Shown: positions 8,616 through 17,179 of the stretch, piece by piece | Numbering within the stretch: the stretch's first letter is position 1 | Layout: each line of letters opens with the position of its first letter | From: Propionicimonas sp020161015 | Lineage (GTDB): Bacteria > Actinomycetota > Actinomycetes > Propionibacteriales > Propionibacteriaceae | Direction: 5' to 3' | Length of the DNA: 64,000 nucleotides | Assembly (NCBI RefSeq): GCF_964266745.1 | Contig: NZ_CAXWGX010000001.1 | Location: 558,001-622,000 of the forward strand | Notes under the pieces: model-generated | Told to the model about the DNA's origin: nothing | What the model saw: only the letters and a program-made list of their open reading frames with translations | Database searches by the model: none | Made by a program: the position numbers and the translations under genes

Positions 8616-9625
8616 CGCAGGACCGCACGGAGTCCGCTGCCGGACCGCGCGATCTGTAGGGCCGAGATCCCGGTGCCGACGATGATCAGCAGGCCGAGGG
8701 AGAACTGCTGCCAGAACGTCGGGATACCGAGCAGGATCATGCTGTTCTGCACGATGACGATCAGCAGGGTGCCGAGCATCACGCCGGTGAGGGAGCCGGT
8801 ACCGCCGGTGATGGCCGTGCCGCCGAGGACCACGGCGGCGATGACCATCATCTCCATGCCGAGCAGGTTCGTCGGGTGCATCTGGCCCATCCCGGAGGTG
8901 CGGATCAGGCCGGCCACCGCGGCGATCACGCCGACGATCACGTAGAGCCAGAACTTGGTGCGGCGGACGTTGAAGCCGGCCCGCGAGGCCGCGCTCTCGT
9001 CCCCGCCGATCGCGAAGATCCCGCGTCCGAACATCGTGAAGCGCAGGAGGAAGAAGACGATCGCCGCGACGACGACCAGAATCAGGAACGACACGGGCAT
9101 GCTCGAGGTGAGCCCCGACACCGGGTTGGTCGCGACGAACAGCGAACTGCGTCCGAACTCGGCCATCGCGGGCGGGATCTTCGCGATCTGCACCGAGTTG
9201 AGCGCGCCCTGCATGACCCCGGAGAAGACGTTGGCCGTGCCGAGCGTGATGATCAGGGACGGCACCGCCAGCCGCGAGGTGAACAGGCCGTTGAACGCGC
9301 CCAGGAGCGCACCGAGCCCGATGACCATCGCGAACGGGAGCAGGATCCCGCCCTCGTAGTGGGAGTCGACGAGGAACCGGGTGACGGCGTACACCGCGAG
9401 GGAGGCCAGGGCGGGGAAGGAGACGTCGATGCCACCGGAGACGATCACCAGGAAGGCGCCGATGGCGAACAGTCCCGGGACCACCATGGCGTTGGCGAGG
9501 TCGACAAGGTTGTTGGCCGTGAAGAACTGGCCGCTGCGCACCTGGATGAGCAGGCAGACCGCCACGATGACGAGGAAGACGTAGAACTCGTTGGCCCGGA
9601 TGACCTTCTGGAAGAGGGCGCTCAT
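8612..9625 (-). CDS. CUT2 sugar ABC transporter permease (RbsC-like), first copy
   Basis: 337 residues with about ten membrane helices. Family marks: VPGLFAIGAFLVIVSGGIDVSFPALASLAVYA and MMVIAAVVLGGTAITGGTGSLTGVMLG. It starts two bases after the ATPase stop codon, so translation is likely coupled. It pairs with the second permease downstream. Confidence 0.88.
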   Translation of the reverse strand: MSALFQKVIRANEFYVFLVIVAVCLLIQVRSGQFFTANNLVDLANAMVVPGLFAIGAFLVIVSGGIDVSFPALASLAVYAVTRFLVDSHYEGGILLPFAMVIGLGALLGAFNGLFTSRLAVPSLIITLGTANVFSGVMQGALNSVQIAKIPPAMAEFGRSSLFVATNPVSGLTSSMPVSFLILVVVAAIVFFLLRFTMFGRGIFAIGGDESAASRAGFNVRRTKFWLYVIVGVIAAVAGLIRTSGMGQMHPTNLLGMEMMVIAAVVLGGTAITGGTGSLTGVMLGTLLIVIVQNSMILLGIPTFWQQFSLGLLIIVGTGISALQIARSGSGLRAVLR

Positions 9626-9626
9626 C

Positions 9627-11135
9627 TCAGTGCTTTCCTTCCTGGTCGGACTCGCCGGTCATGAGCGCGGCCAGCTGCCGCTCGGTGACGGTGCCGGGGT
9701 CGATCTCGTCGGTGATCCGGCCCGCCTTCATGAGCAGGACGCGGTTGCAGTTCTGGATCACTTCCGGGATGTCGTCGGAGATGATGATCACGGCCATCCC
9801 GGAGCCGGCGAGTTCCCGGAGGATCTCGTGGATGTCGTGCTTGGAGCCGATGTCGACGCCCACGGTGGGCCCGTTGAGGATGAGGACGTCGGGCCGGGTG
9901 GCCAGCCACTTGGCGAGCACGATCCGTTGCTGGTTGCCGCCGGACAGGGTGTTGGCGGCGTTCTCCGGGTCGGGGGTGGCGATCTTCAGGTCGCGCACCC
10001 ACTCGGCAGCCGACGCGGCCTTGCGCTCACGGTCGAGGAGCCCGCGCGTGACCAGCTGGTCGATCTGGGCGATCACGATGTTGTCGCCGATCGACCGCTC
10101 CAGGAACAGGCCCTCTGTGAGCCGGTCCTCCGGGACGTAGCCGATGCCGCCGGCGATGGCGGCCCGGATGCCGCTGAAGCGCACCGGGCTGCCCTTCACC
10201 AGCAGTTCGCCGGCGTCCGGACGGTAGGCCCCGAACAGCGTCATCGCCAGCTCGGTCCTTCCCGACCCCAGCAGCCCGGTGATGCCGAGGATCTCGCCCG
10301 GGCGGAGGCTGAAGCTCACGTCGGAGAAGGCACCGGTGACGGTCAGCGCCCGTGCTTCCAGCGCGGGCTCGGGGGGCAGTTCGCCGACCTGGAAGTGCGC
10401 GTCCTCGAAGTCCCGTCCGGTCATGTACTGCGTGAAGGTCCTGCGGTTGAGCTCCTCGGGCAGGCAGGTGGCCACGGCCCGTCCGTTGCGGATGATCGTG
10501 AAGCGCTCGCTGATCTCGAAGACCTCCTCCAGCTTGTGGCTGACGAAGAGGATGGCGATGCCGCGCGCCTTCAGGTCGAGGATGATCCGGAACAGCGCGT
10601 CGACCTCCTTCTTGGTCAGCGCCGTCGTCGGCTCGTCCATGATGATCAGCTTCGCGTCGCTCATCAGCGCCCGGCTGATCGCGACCAGCTGCTTGTCCGC
10701 GACCGAGAGCTTGCCGACCAGCTGGTCGAGGTCGACGGAGAAGTCGATCTTCGCCACCGCCTCCTCGGCGATGCGCCGGAAGCGGCGCCAGTTCACCAGC
10801 TTCCGCTTGCTGGCCAGCTCGGTGTTGAGGGCGAGGTTCTCCATCACGGTGAGGTTGGGGAAGACGGAGAAGTCCTGGTAGATCACCTGGACGCCGGCGG
10901 CGATCGCCTCGACGGGCGTGAGCCGCTTGTGGACGACGCCGCCGATCTCGATCGTGCCCTCGTCGGGGTCGTGGACCCCGGAGATGACCTTGATCAGGGT
11001 CGACTTGCCACTGCCGTTCTCACCGGCCAGGCAGTGGATCTCGCCGGGCCGGATCTCGAGGTTGATGTCGCTGAGTGCCTGGACGCCAGCGAAGGACTTG
11101 CTCACCCCGCGGACGGCGAGGACGCATTCAGACAT
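9627..11135 (-). CDS. CUT2 sugar ABC transporter ATP-binding protein (RbsA-like)
   Basis: 502 residues with two tandem nucleotide-binding domains, as in RbsA. The first has Walker A GENGSGKST, signature-like LSVADKQLVAISRAL and Walker B LIIMDEPT. The second has GLLGSGRTELAM in place of a full Walker A, with signature LSGGNQQRIVLAKWL. The degenerate second P-loop is normal for this family. It powers import through the two permeases encoded downstream. Confidence 0.92.
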   Translation of the reverse strand: MSECVLAVRGVSKSFAGVQALSDINLEIRPGEIHCLAGENGSGKSTLIKVISGVHDPDEGTIEIGGVVHKRLTPVEAIAAGVQVIYQDFSVFPNLTVMENLALNTELASKRKLVNWRRFRRIAEEAVAKIDFSVDLDQLVGKLSVADKQLVAISRALMSDAKLIIMDEPTTALTKKEVDALFRIILDLKARGIAILFVSHKLEEVFEISERFTIIRNGRAVATCLPEELNRRTFTQYMTGRDFEDAHFQVGELPPEPALEARALTVTGAFSDVSFSLRPGEILGITGLLGSGRTELAMTLFGAYRPDAGELLVKGSPVRFSGIRAAIAGGIGYVPEDRLTEGLFLERSIGDNIVIAQIDQLVTRGLLDRERKAASAAEWVRDLKIATPDPENAANTLSGGNQQRIVLAKWLATRPDVLILNGPTVGVDIGSKHDIHEILRELAGSGMAVIIISDDIPEVIQNCNRVLLMKAGRITDEIDPGTVTERQLAALMTGESDQEGKH

Positions 11136-11211
11136 GGGTTTCCTTGAAGGTGGTGCAGCCGGTGAGGAGCGGCGGCAGGACGCCGCCGTCCCTCCCCGGT
11201 CCAGGGGGGCG

Positions 11212-11245
11212 GTGACGGCCGGACGTGGAGCCGTCCGGCCATCAC
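11212..11245 (-). terminator. Stem-loop after the binding-protein gene
   Basis: GGCCGGACG (11217-11225) and CGTCCGGCC (11232-11240), extended by GTGA/TCAC across one mismatch, just below the binding-protein stop codon. A stable hairpin here usually protects the upstream mRNA or attenuates read-through, so that more binding protein than transporter is made. Confidence 0.5.
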
Positions 11246-11254
11246 CGGATCACG

Positions 11255-12298
11255 TCAGAAGCCGAAGCTGTCGACGTTGTCCTTGTTGATCACGATCCAG
11301 CCGTTGCCCTCGAGCACCTTGTTGCTGCCCTCGGCGAACTTCATCTCGGTGTAGCCCTCGACGCCCAGGTCGACGGTGCCCTCGATCTTGTCGCCGTCGA
11401 GGATCTTCTTGGCCAGGGACGCCATCGCGTAGCCGGCCTTGGCGGGATCCCACAGGGTGAGGGCGGAGACCGACCCGTTCACCAGGATCTCCTTGTTGGC
11501 CGCCGGCATGCCGGTGCCGCTGGTGCAGACCTTGCCCTTGAGGCCGAGCTCGTCGATCGCGCGGGCGACGCCGGGGGCGTCGAAGGAGGAGGTGCCCATG
11601 ATGCCCTTGAGGTTCGGGTACTTCTTCAGCAGCTCCTTGGCCGTCTGGTACGCCTGCTCGCCGTCATCCTGCGACTCCACCCGCGGCTCCTCCGCGAGGA
11701 GGGTCATGTTCGGGTAGGCCTCCTTCTGGTGCGCGACACCGCCATCGGCCCACTCGTTGTGGGAGGCGTTGGTGACGTGGCCCACCATCGTGGTGTACAC
11801 GCCCTCCTTGCCCATGCACTCGGCGAGGTTGTCCATGATGAACGCGCCGTAGGCGGAGTTGTTGAAGGCCTCGATGTCGTACATCGTGTTCTGCTGCGAG
11901 GCGCCCTCGTGGGTGACGACGACGATGCCGGCGTCCATGGCCTGCTTCAGGACGGTCTCGAGGGCGCCCGGATCGACCGGGACGACCGCGATCGCGTCCA
12001 CCTTCTGCGCGATGAGGTCCTGGATGACCTGCGCCTGCATGGTGGCGTCGGTCTCCGAGGGCCCCTTCTGGTAGACGTTCAGGCCGGTGTCGGACGCGAA
12101 CTGCTTCACGCCGGTCTCCATGCGCACGAACCACGGGTTCGTCGCGTCCTTCGGAACGACCGCGATGGTGTAGTTCTTGTCCTTGGCCGACTCGCTCGGG
12201 CCCGCGCTCGGTGCGGTGCCGCTGCTGCAGGCAGACAGCGTGAGACCGAGTGCGAGGGCCAGGCTGGCGGCCCCGGCGGTAAAGCGCCTTTGCATCAT
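11255..12298 (-). CDS. CUT2 sugar ABC transporter substrate-binding lipoprotein
   Basis: 347 residues, type 1 periplasmic-binding fold. A lipoprotein signal is seen (basic MMQRRF, hydrophobic stretch, LSAC lipobox), so it is membrane-anchored outside the cell. The mature part begins IAVVPKDATNPWFVRMETGVKQFASDTG and has AQKVDAIAVVPVDPGALETVLKQA, typical of ribose/autoinducer-type binders. A strong AAGGAGGA precedes the ATG pair at 12298. Ribose is the presumed ligand from rbsK and rbsD, but a related sugar cannot be excluded. Confidence 0.88.
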   Translation of the reverse strand: MMQRRFTAGAASLALALGLTLSACSSGTAPSAGPSESAKDKNYTIAVVPKDATNPWFVRMETGVKQFASDTGLNVYQKGPSETDATMQAQVIQDLIAQKVDAIAVVPVDPGALETVLKQAMDAGIVVVTHEGASQQNTMYDIEAFNNSAYGAFIMDNLAECMGKEGVYTTMVGHVTNASHNEWADGGVAHQKEAYPNMTLLAEEPRVESQDDGEQAYQTAKELLKKYPNLKGIMGTSSFDAPGVARAIDELGLKGKVCTSGTGMPAANKEILVNGSVSALTLWDPAKAGYAMASLAKKILDGDKIEGTVDLGVEGYTEMKFAEGSNKVLEGNGWIVINKDNVDSFGF

Positions 12299-12350
12299 TG
12301 CATCCTCCTTGTTTGGCGTCCTTCGATAGCTGCCGGCGACGTGCCGGTGA

Positions 12351-12761
12351 TCAGCCCTGAAGCGTGTGGTGTGGTGCGCCGTCCAGCAGCGCGGTCATCA
12401 GCGAGTAGGCGGGCTGGGCCGTGTCGAGGCGGCTGTACTGCAGCTGCAGCGCGCTGGTGGACGCGATCTCCAGCCCGTAGGGGACGCCGCGTTCGAGCTG
12501 CAGTCCCCCGAGGGCGTCCGGCACGTCGGTGCGCAGGTGCACGGCGCGCCGACCGGCGATCGTGATCGGGCCGGACTGCGCGGGCTCGCGGTCGGCGAAA
12601 TAGGCGGTGACGGTGAAGACGGCCGGCTCCGGCCCGGCGTTGAGCACGCAGATCGACTCGTGGGAGACCTCGGGATCGGTGCTCCTGGGCGGGATGTAGG
12701 CGTCCGGCACGAACCAGCGCCGGACGGCGCGGGCGGTGGGGACAGCTGTGGTGTCCGACAT
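12351..12761 (-). CDS. ASRT-like (sensory rhodopsin transducer family) small-molecule-binding protein
   Basis: 136 residues, first gene of the ribose-type operon. The pattern YIPP...SHESICVLNAG...YFADREPAQSGPITIAGRRAVHLR...LQYSRLDTAQPAYSLM matches the Anabaena sensory rhodopsin transducer fold (family of PF07100), including the conserved YIPP, ISHE-type, LNAG and R-HVR-like positions and the final RLD(S/T)xQ. No rhodopsin gene is present. Known: this family has been proposed to bind small molecules, probably sugars, in many bacteria. Inferred here: a soluble cytoplasmic sugar-binding or processing partner of the transporter. It lies directly below two LacI operators. Confidence 0.8.
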   Translation of the reverse strand: MSDTTAVPTARAVRRWFVPDAYIPPRSTDPEVSHESICVLNAGPEPAVFTVTAYFADREPAQSGPITIAGRRAVHLRTDVPDALGGLQLERGVPYGLEIASTSALQLQYSRLDTAQPAYSLMTALLDGAPHHTLQG

Positions 12762-12786
12762 GGGCTCTCCAAGCGACGATGCTCTT

Positions 12787-12815
12787 TGAAGCGCTTCATG
12801 TATTGAAGCGCTTCA
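12787..12815. promoter_or_regulatory. Two tandem perfect LacI-type operators
   Basis: TGAAGCGCTTCA occurs at 12787-12798 and again at 12804-12815, each a perfect 12-base palindrome with the CG centre typical of LacI-family sites. Centre-to-centre spacing is 17 bases. They lie 26-54 bases upstream of the ASRT-like gene and about 120 bases upstream of the divergent lacI-type gene, which is the likely source of the repressor. Confidence 0.82.
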
Positions 12816-12816
12816 G

Positions 12817-12845
12817 ACAGTATCCTCGTCCACGACGACCTGCAA
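12817..12845 (-). promoter_or_regulatory. Candidate promoter of the ribose-type operon
   Basis: On the minus strand TTGCAG (12840-12845) and TACTGT (12817-12822) are 17 bases apart. The two operators follow immediately downstream, across the expected transcription start, which would let the LacI protein block initiation. Confidence 0.4.
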
Positions 12846-12937
12846 CCGGGCACGGTCGGCCGTTATCAAGTTGGTACCGAGGGGACGCCGGGCGGAGCTC
12901 CATTAGGCTCTGCCTGCAACATCGGCGGGAGGGGCGG

Positions 12938-13993
12938 ATGGCCAGGACGCAGAACGGCACCGGCGTCCGGATCCAGGACGTCGCCGCCCGGGCCGGAGTG
13001 TCCGTCGGCACGGTCTCGCACACGATCAACCATCCGGAACTGGTCAGCGCGCGCACGCGACGCGCGGTGGAGCGCGCCATCAAGGACCTGGGCTTCGTCC
13101 CCAACCAGCAGGCCCGGGTGCTGACGGGCGCCGCCAGCCAGGTGATCGGCCTGGTCGTGCTCGACGTGGTCAGCCCCTTCTTCATGGAGGCGGCCCGCGC
13201 GGTGGAGCGGGCGGCGCGCGAGGCCGGCCACGTGGTCATCCTCTGCAACTCCGACAACGACCCCGACCGCGAGTCCCAGCTGCTCCAGATCCTGGGCGCG
13301 CAGCGCGTCCGGGGGGCGCTGCTCACGCCGGCGCGGACGGGACAGGGCGGCGACCGGGCCCGCATCGAGGCCGGGCACCTCCCTGTCGTGTTCCTCGACT
13401 ACCAGACCGCCGGGGACGACTGCTCGGTGTCGGTCGACGACGTCGCCGGCGCCCGGCTCGCCGTCGAACACCTCCTCGAACTCGGTCACGAGCGCGTCGC
13501 CTTCGTCGGCGGTGGCCAGGGACTGCGCCAGCACGTCCAGCGCGCCCAGGGGGCCCGCGACGCGATCCTCGCGGCGGGCCTGGACCCGTCCACGGCCCTG
13601 GTCGAGATCACCCAGGACGGGCTGGGCATCCAGGACGGCGTCCTGGCCGCCGAGCACCTCCTCGAGGGGGAACTGCCCACCGGCATCTTCTGCGGCAACG
13701 ACATGATGGCGTTCGGCGTCTACCGGCGACTCAGCCGGGCCGGCGTGAAGGTGCCCGACGACGTCGCCCTGGTCGGCTACGACGACATCGACTTCGCCGC
13801 GGACTGGGTGGTGCCCCTCACGTCGGTGCGCCAGCCCACCGACCAGCTGGGCTACCTCGCAGCCCAGCTCCTGTTCGAGCACTCCGCCGGCGACGAGGCC
13901 CACGTCCACCGGCAGACCGTCCTCCAGCCCGAGCTGATCGTCCGTTCGTCCAGCACCCGGGGGGGTCGCACCGGGGTTACGATCGTCGGGTAG
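12938..13993 (+). CDS. LacI-family transcriptional regulator
   Basis: 351 residues from ATG 12938, preceded by GGGAGGGG. The helix-turn-helix and hinge are RIQDVAARAGVSVGTVSHTINHPELVS and LGFVPNQQARVLTG; the effector domain starts IGLVVLDVVSPFFMEA and carries GIFCGNDMMAFGVYR and VGYDDIDFA. It diverges from the ribose-type operon, and the tandem TGAAGCGCTTCA sites lie between them, so it most probably represses that operon until ribose or a related sugar binds. Confidence 0.92.
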   Translation: MARTQNGTGVRIQDVAARAGVSVGTVSHTINHPELVSARTRRAVERAIKDLGFVPNQQARVLTGAASQVIGLVVLDVVSPFFMEAARAVERAAREAGHVVILCNSDNDPDRESQLLQILGAQRVRGALLTPARTGQGGDRARIEAGHLPVVFLDYQTAGDDCSVSVDDVAGARLAVEHLLELGHERVAFVGGGQGLRQHVQRAQGARDAILAAGLDPSTALVEITQDGLGIQDGVLAAEHLLEGELPTGIFCGNDMMAFGVYRRLSRAGVKVPDDVALVGYDDIDFAADWVVPLTSVRQPTDQLGYLAAQLLFEHSAGDEAHVHRQTVLQPELIVRSSSTRGGRTGVTIVG

Positions 13994-14031
13994 GCACCGG
14001 CGCCCCTGGGCCCGCCGTCGGCGCCCTGCCT
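13992..14031 (+). terminator. Candidate terminator after the lacI-type gene
   Basis: Two nested inverted repeats, AGGC/GCCT and GGCGCC/GGCGCC, surround a 15-base loop between the regulator stop and the next ABC gene. No U tract. Confidence 0.4.
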
Positions 14032-14047
14032 CCAGGGGGTCGCTCCC

Positions 14048-14797
14048 ATGTCGAAGGTCACGGTGACGCCGGAGTCGCTCGTCGTCCTCGAGGACGTCGT
14101 GAAGACCTACCACATGGGCGAAGTGGACGTCACGGCCCTGAACCACACCGATCTCGTGCTGGACCGCGGTGAGTTCGTCGTGATCCTCGGGCCCTCCGGC
14201 TCGGGCAAGACCACCCTGCTCAACCTCATCGGAGGGATCGACTCCCCCACCGCCGGGCGGATCATCATCGACGGGGAGGACATCTCCCACTACGGCCAGC
14301 GCGAACTCACGCTGTTCCGGCGCCGGACGGTCGGTTTCGTCTTCCAGTTCTTCAACCTGATCCCGACACTGACGGCCAGGGAGAACGTCGACTTCGCCCT
14401 CCAGCTCTCCGGTCGTGGTCGCGGGGGTGGCGACCGCGACCGGGAGGACTCCGCCCACCTGCTCGCGAAGGTGGGCCTCTCCGAGCGCCTGGAGCACTTC
14501 CCGTCCCAGCTCTCCGGAGGTGAGCAGCAGCGGGTCGCCGTGGCCCGGGCGCTGGCCAAGAAGCCCGCCCTCGTGCTCGGCGACGAACCGACGGGCAATC
14601 TCGACTTCCGCACCGGGACGCTGGTGCTGTCGGCGATGCGCGAGGTGAACCGGCTGCTGGGGACGACGGTGGTGATCGTCACCCACAACCAGCCGCTCGC
14701 CGCAGCCGCGGACCGGGTGCTGCACTTCCGGGAGGGACGGATCTCGCGCATCGAGGTCAACGCCCACCCGATCCCGCCCGAGGACGTGGAGTGGTGA
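14048..14797 (+). CDS. MacB/LolD-type ABC transporter ATP-binding protein
   Basis: 249 residues. Walker A GPSGSGKTTLLNLIGG, Q-loop region FVFQFFNLIPTLTARENV, signature LSGGEQQRVAVARALAKKPALVLGDEPTGNLD, and H-loop VTHN. The T(A/G)xENV and GNLD features are typical of the LolD/MacB/FtsE group, which works with FtsX-type permeases. The partner permease gene follows six bases later. These systems move lipids, peptides or lipoproteins, or act mechanically, rather than importing sugars. Confidence 0.92.
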   Translation: MSKVTVTPESLVVLEDVVKTYHMGEVDVTALNHTDLVLDRGEFVVILGPSGSGKTTLLNLIGGIDSPTAGRIIIDGEDISHYGQRELTLFRRRTVGFVFQFFNLIPTLTARENVDFALQLSGRGRGGGDRDREDSAHLLAKVGLSERLEHFPSQLSGGEQQRVAVARALAKKPALVLGDEPTGNLDFRTGTLVLSAMREVNRLLGTTVVIVTHNQPLAAAADRVLHFREGRISRIEVNAHPIPPEDVEW

Positions 14798-14803
14798 GGC
14801 GCG

Positions 14804-17179
14804 ATGAGAATGCTCCTGCTGAAGGTGTGGCGCGACGTCCTCGCCCGCAAGGGCCAGTTCGCCGGCCTCGTCGTCGTCGTCGGCCTCGGCATCTCGACCT
14901 TCGTCGCCTTCCAGGCGGGCTACCTCGACCTGACGCGATCGGTCGAGCGGGCGAATCGTGAGCTGAGGTTCGCCGACTTCTCGGTCTCCGTGAGCGACAC
15001 GGCCGGCGTCAAGGTGGCGGCCGTCCGTGCGCTGCCCGGGGTCCTCGCGGCCGAAGGACGGCTCGTCCAGGACGTGCCCCTCCAGCTGGGCGGTGCGTCG
15101 GCCCAGACCGCCCTGGCCAGGGTGGTCGGCCTGCCCAACAAGGGGCGGCCGGCGGTGAACGACCTGCTCCTGCTCGCGGGGGCGTGGCCCCGCCGGGGCG
15201 GCTCGGAGGCGATCCTGCACGTCAAGTTCGCCCAGGAGACGGGGACCCGTCCCGGCGACGAGCTCACCCTCGGAACGGAACGGCAGCACAAGCACGTGCG
15301 CGTCGTCGGCATCGCCGCCAGTCCGGAGTACATGTACGCGGTGCCCGAGAAGGGCGCGCTGCCGTCCCCGCGCGAGTTCGCGGTGCTGTTCCTCAGGGCC
15401 GACGACGCCGAGCGGCTCGTCGGGCGGCCGGGGGTGATCACCGACGTCGCCGTCATCACCGAGCCCGAGGCCGACGTGCGCACGGTGCTCCACGCCGTCG
15501 AGGACGAGCTGGGCCGGTCCCGGGTGGTCGCCTCGACGCTCCGCGCCGACCAGCCGTCGAGCTTCATGCTCGCGGAGGAGATCGACCAGAACCGGGTGAT
15601 GGCCCTGTTCCTGCCGGCCGTCATCCTGGCCATCTCCTCCAGTTCGCTGTTCATCGCCCTGACCCGCCTCGTGACGTCCCAGCGGCGCGAGATCGGGCTC
15701 GAGAAGGCGCTGGGCTACAGCGACGCACAGGTGCTGTGCCAGTACCTCTCGTTCGCCCTCGTCGTCGCCGCGCTCGGAGCCGCGCTCGGCTTCGTGCTGG
15801 GGGACGTCCTCGCCCGGCTGATCGCCCAGCAGTACGTCGACATGCTCGGCGTGCCCTTCCTGGAACACCACGTCTATCCCGAGATCGTGGCCGGGTCGGC
15901 CGCCATCTCGACGGCGGCCTGCCTGCTGGCCGGCATCGTCCCGGCCCTGCGCTCGTCGCGCCTGCCTCCCGCCCAGGCGATGCACGCCGACCCGAACGCT
16001 GCCCTCGCCGGTGGCCGGATCCCCCTCCTCGAACGCGTGCTCTCCCCGGTGCTGCCGGCCGCCCTGGTGGTTCGCATCCCGCTGCGCAACCTGTTCCGCC
16101 AGAAGCGGCGCAGCTTCTACACGGTGGTCGGCGTGGCGTTCGCGATGCTGCTGGCGGTCACCACGCAGTCGATGTTCGACGCGATGGACGAGATGCTGGA
16201 GCGCTTCGACAGCTTCAGCGAGCGGTGGGACGTCCAGGCGGTCTTCGCCGAGCCCTTCGGACGCAGCCGGGCCGCAGAGGTCGCGCACTGGCCCGGCGTG
16301 ACGGACGTGCAGACGGCCCTGGTCCTGCCGGCGGAGTTCCGTACCGAGGGCAGGACCTACCAGGGTTCGCTCACCTGCGCCGAGCCTCCGGCGGGGTTCC
16401 ACGGCTTCCAGATCGTCGAGGGACGCTCCGCGCAGGAGGCGCTGGCCTCCGGCGGAATGGTGATCACCGGCACCCTCGCCGAGAAGCTCCAGCTCGGCAT
16501 CGGCGACGTCGCGAGGGTCCGCACGCCCGTGCGCGACCAGTGGATCGACCTCCCGGTCGCCGCCATCAGCACCGAGACCCTCGGCGCCCCGGTCTTCGTC
16601 AATCTCGACGTCGGCAGGCGGCTCACCGGCCTGTCGGAGCGCTACAACACGCTCTACGTGACCACCGCCGCCACCCACGCGTCCGGGGTGAAGGACCGGC
16701 TCGCGGACACCCCGGGCGCCCTCTCGGTCTCGGTCAAGGCCGAACTGCTCGCACGCTTCACCGAGATGATGGGCTTCATGGACTTCTACCAGGGCCTGCT
16801 GCTGGCCTTCGGGCTCGCCATGGCCTTCGTGGTCGTCTACAACACCCTGAACGCGAACGTCACCGAGAGGACCCGCGAGATCGGCACCATGCGGACGATC
16901 GGGGAAGGGCCGGGACGGATCGCCTGGATGATCACCATCGAGAACCTCCTGCTCGGCCTCGTCGCGGCTCCCCTGGGCGTCCTGCTCGGGCTGCGGACGG
17001 CCGACCTGCTGTACGCCCAGCTGTCCTCCGAGGCGTTCACCCTCACCGCGTACATCAAGCCCGAATCGGTCGCGATCATCCTGGGCGGGCTGCTCGTCGT
17101 CATGCTCCTGTCGGAGATCCCACCCGTGCTGCGCATCCTCCGGCTCAACCTCGCCGAGGCCACCAAGGTCATGGAGTAG
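14804..17179 (+). CDS. FtsX/MacB-type ABC transporter permease
   Basis: 791 residues with two FtsX-like modules. An N-terminal helix is followed by a large extracytoplasmic domain and three helices (about 255-380: LFLPAVILAISSSSLFIALTRLVTSQRREIGLEKALGYS). A second copy has MLLAVTTQSMFDAMDEM and ends with AFVVVYNTLNANVTERTREIGTMRTIGEG and three helices. The REIG(L)xKALG/REIGTMRTIG cytoplasmic motifs are characteristic. It forms one transporter with the upstream ATPase. Substrate unknown; no accessory MacA-like protein is adjacent. Its last 11 bases overlap the convergent methyltransferase gene. Confidence 0.9.
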   Translation: MRMLLLKVWRDVLARKGQFAGLVVVVGLGISTFVAFQAGYLDLTRSVERANRELRFADFSVSVSDTAGVKVAAVRALPGVLAAEGRLVQDVPLQLGGASAQTALARVVGLPNKGRPAVNDLLLLAGAWPRRGGSEAILHVKFAQETGTRPGDELTLGTERQHKHVRVVGIAASPEYMYAVPEKGALPSPREFAVLFLRADDAERLVGRPGVITDVAVITEPEADVRTVLHAVEDELGRSRVVASTLRADQPSSFMLAEEIDQNRVMALFLPAVILAISSSSLFIALTRLVTSQRREIGLEKALGYSDAQVLCQYLSFALVVAALGAALGFVLGDVLARLIAQQYVDMLGVPFLEHHVYPEIVAGSAAISTAACLLAGIVPALRSSRLPPAQAMHADPNAALAGGRIPLLERVLSPVLPAALVVRIPLRNLFRQKRRSFYTVVGVAFAMLLAVTTQSMFDAMDEMLERFDSFSERWDVQAVFAEPFGRSRAAEVAHWPGVTDVQTALVLPAEFRTEGRTYQGSLTCAEPPAGFHGFQIVEGRSAQEALASGGMVITGTLAEKLQLGIGDVARVRTPVRDQWIDLPVAAISTETLGAPVFVNLDVGRRLTGLSERYNTLYVTTAATHASGVKDRLADTPGALSVSVKAELLARFTEMMGFMDFYQGLLLAFGLAMAFVVVYNTLNANVTERTREIGTMRTIGEGPGRIAWMITIENLLLGLVAAPLGVLLGLRTADLLYAQLSSEAFTLTAYIKPESVAIILGGLLVVMLLSEIPPVLRILRLNLAEATKVME

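Noticed and set aside
6997..8628. A single 543-residue protein fusing permease and isomerase
   Set aside because: The first 350 residues are an out-of-frame Arg/Pro-rich reading of the real permease; the isomerase has its own ATG at 7560.
12351..12761. Evidence for light sensing
   Set aside because: The protein is of the sensory rhodopsin transducer family, but no rhodopsin or retinal gene is in the window, and context is sugar transport.
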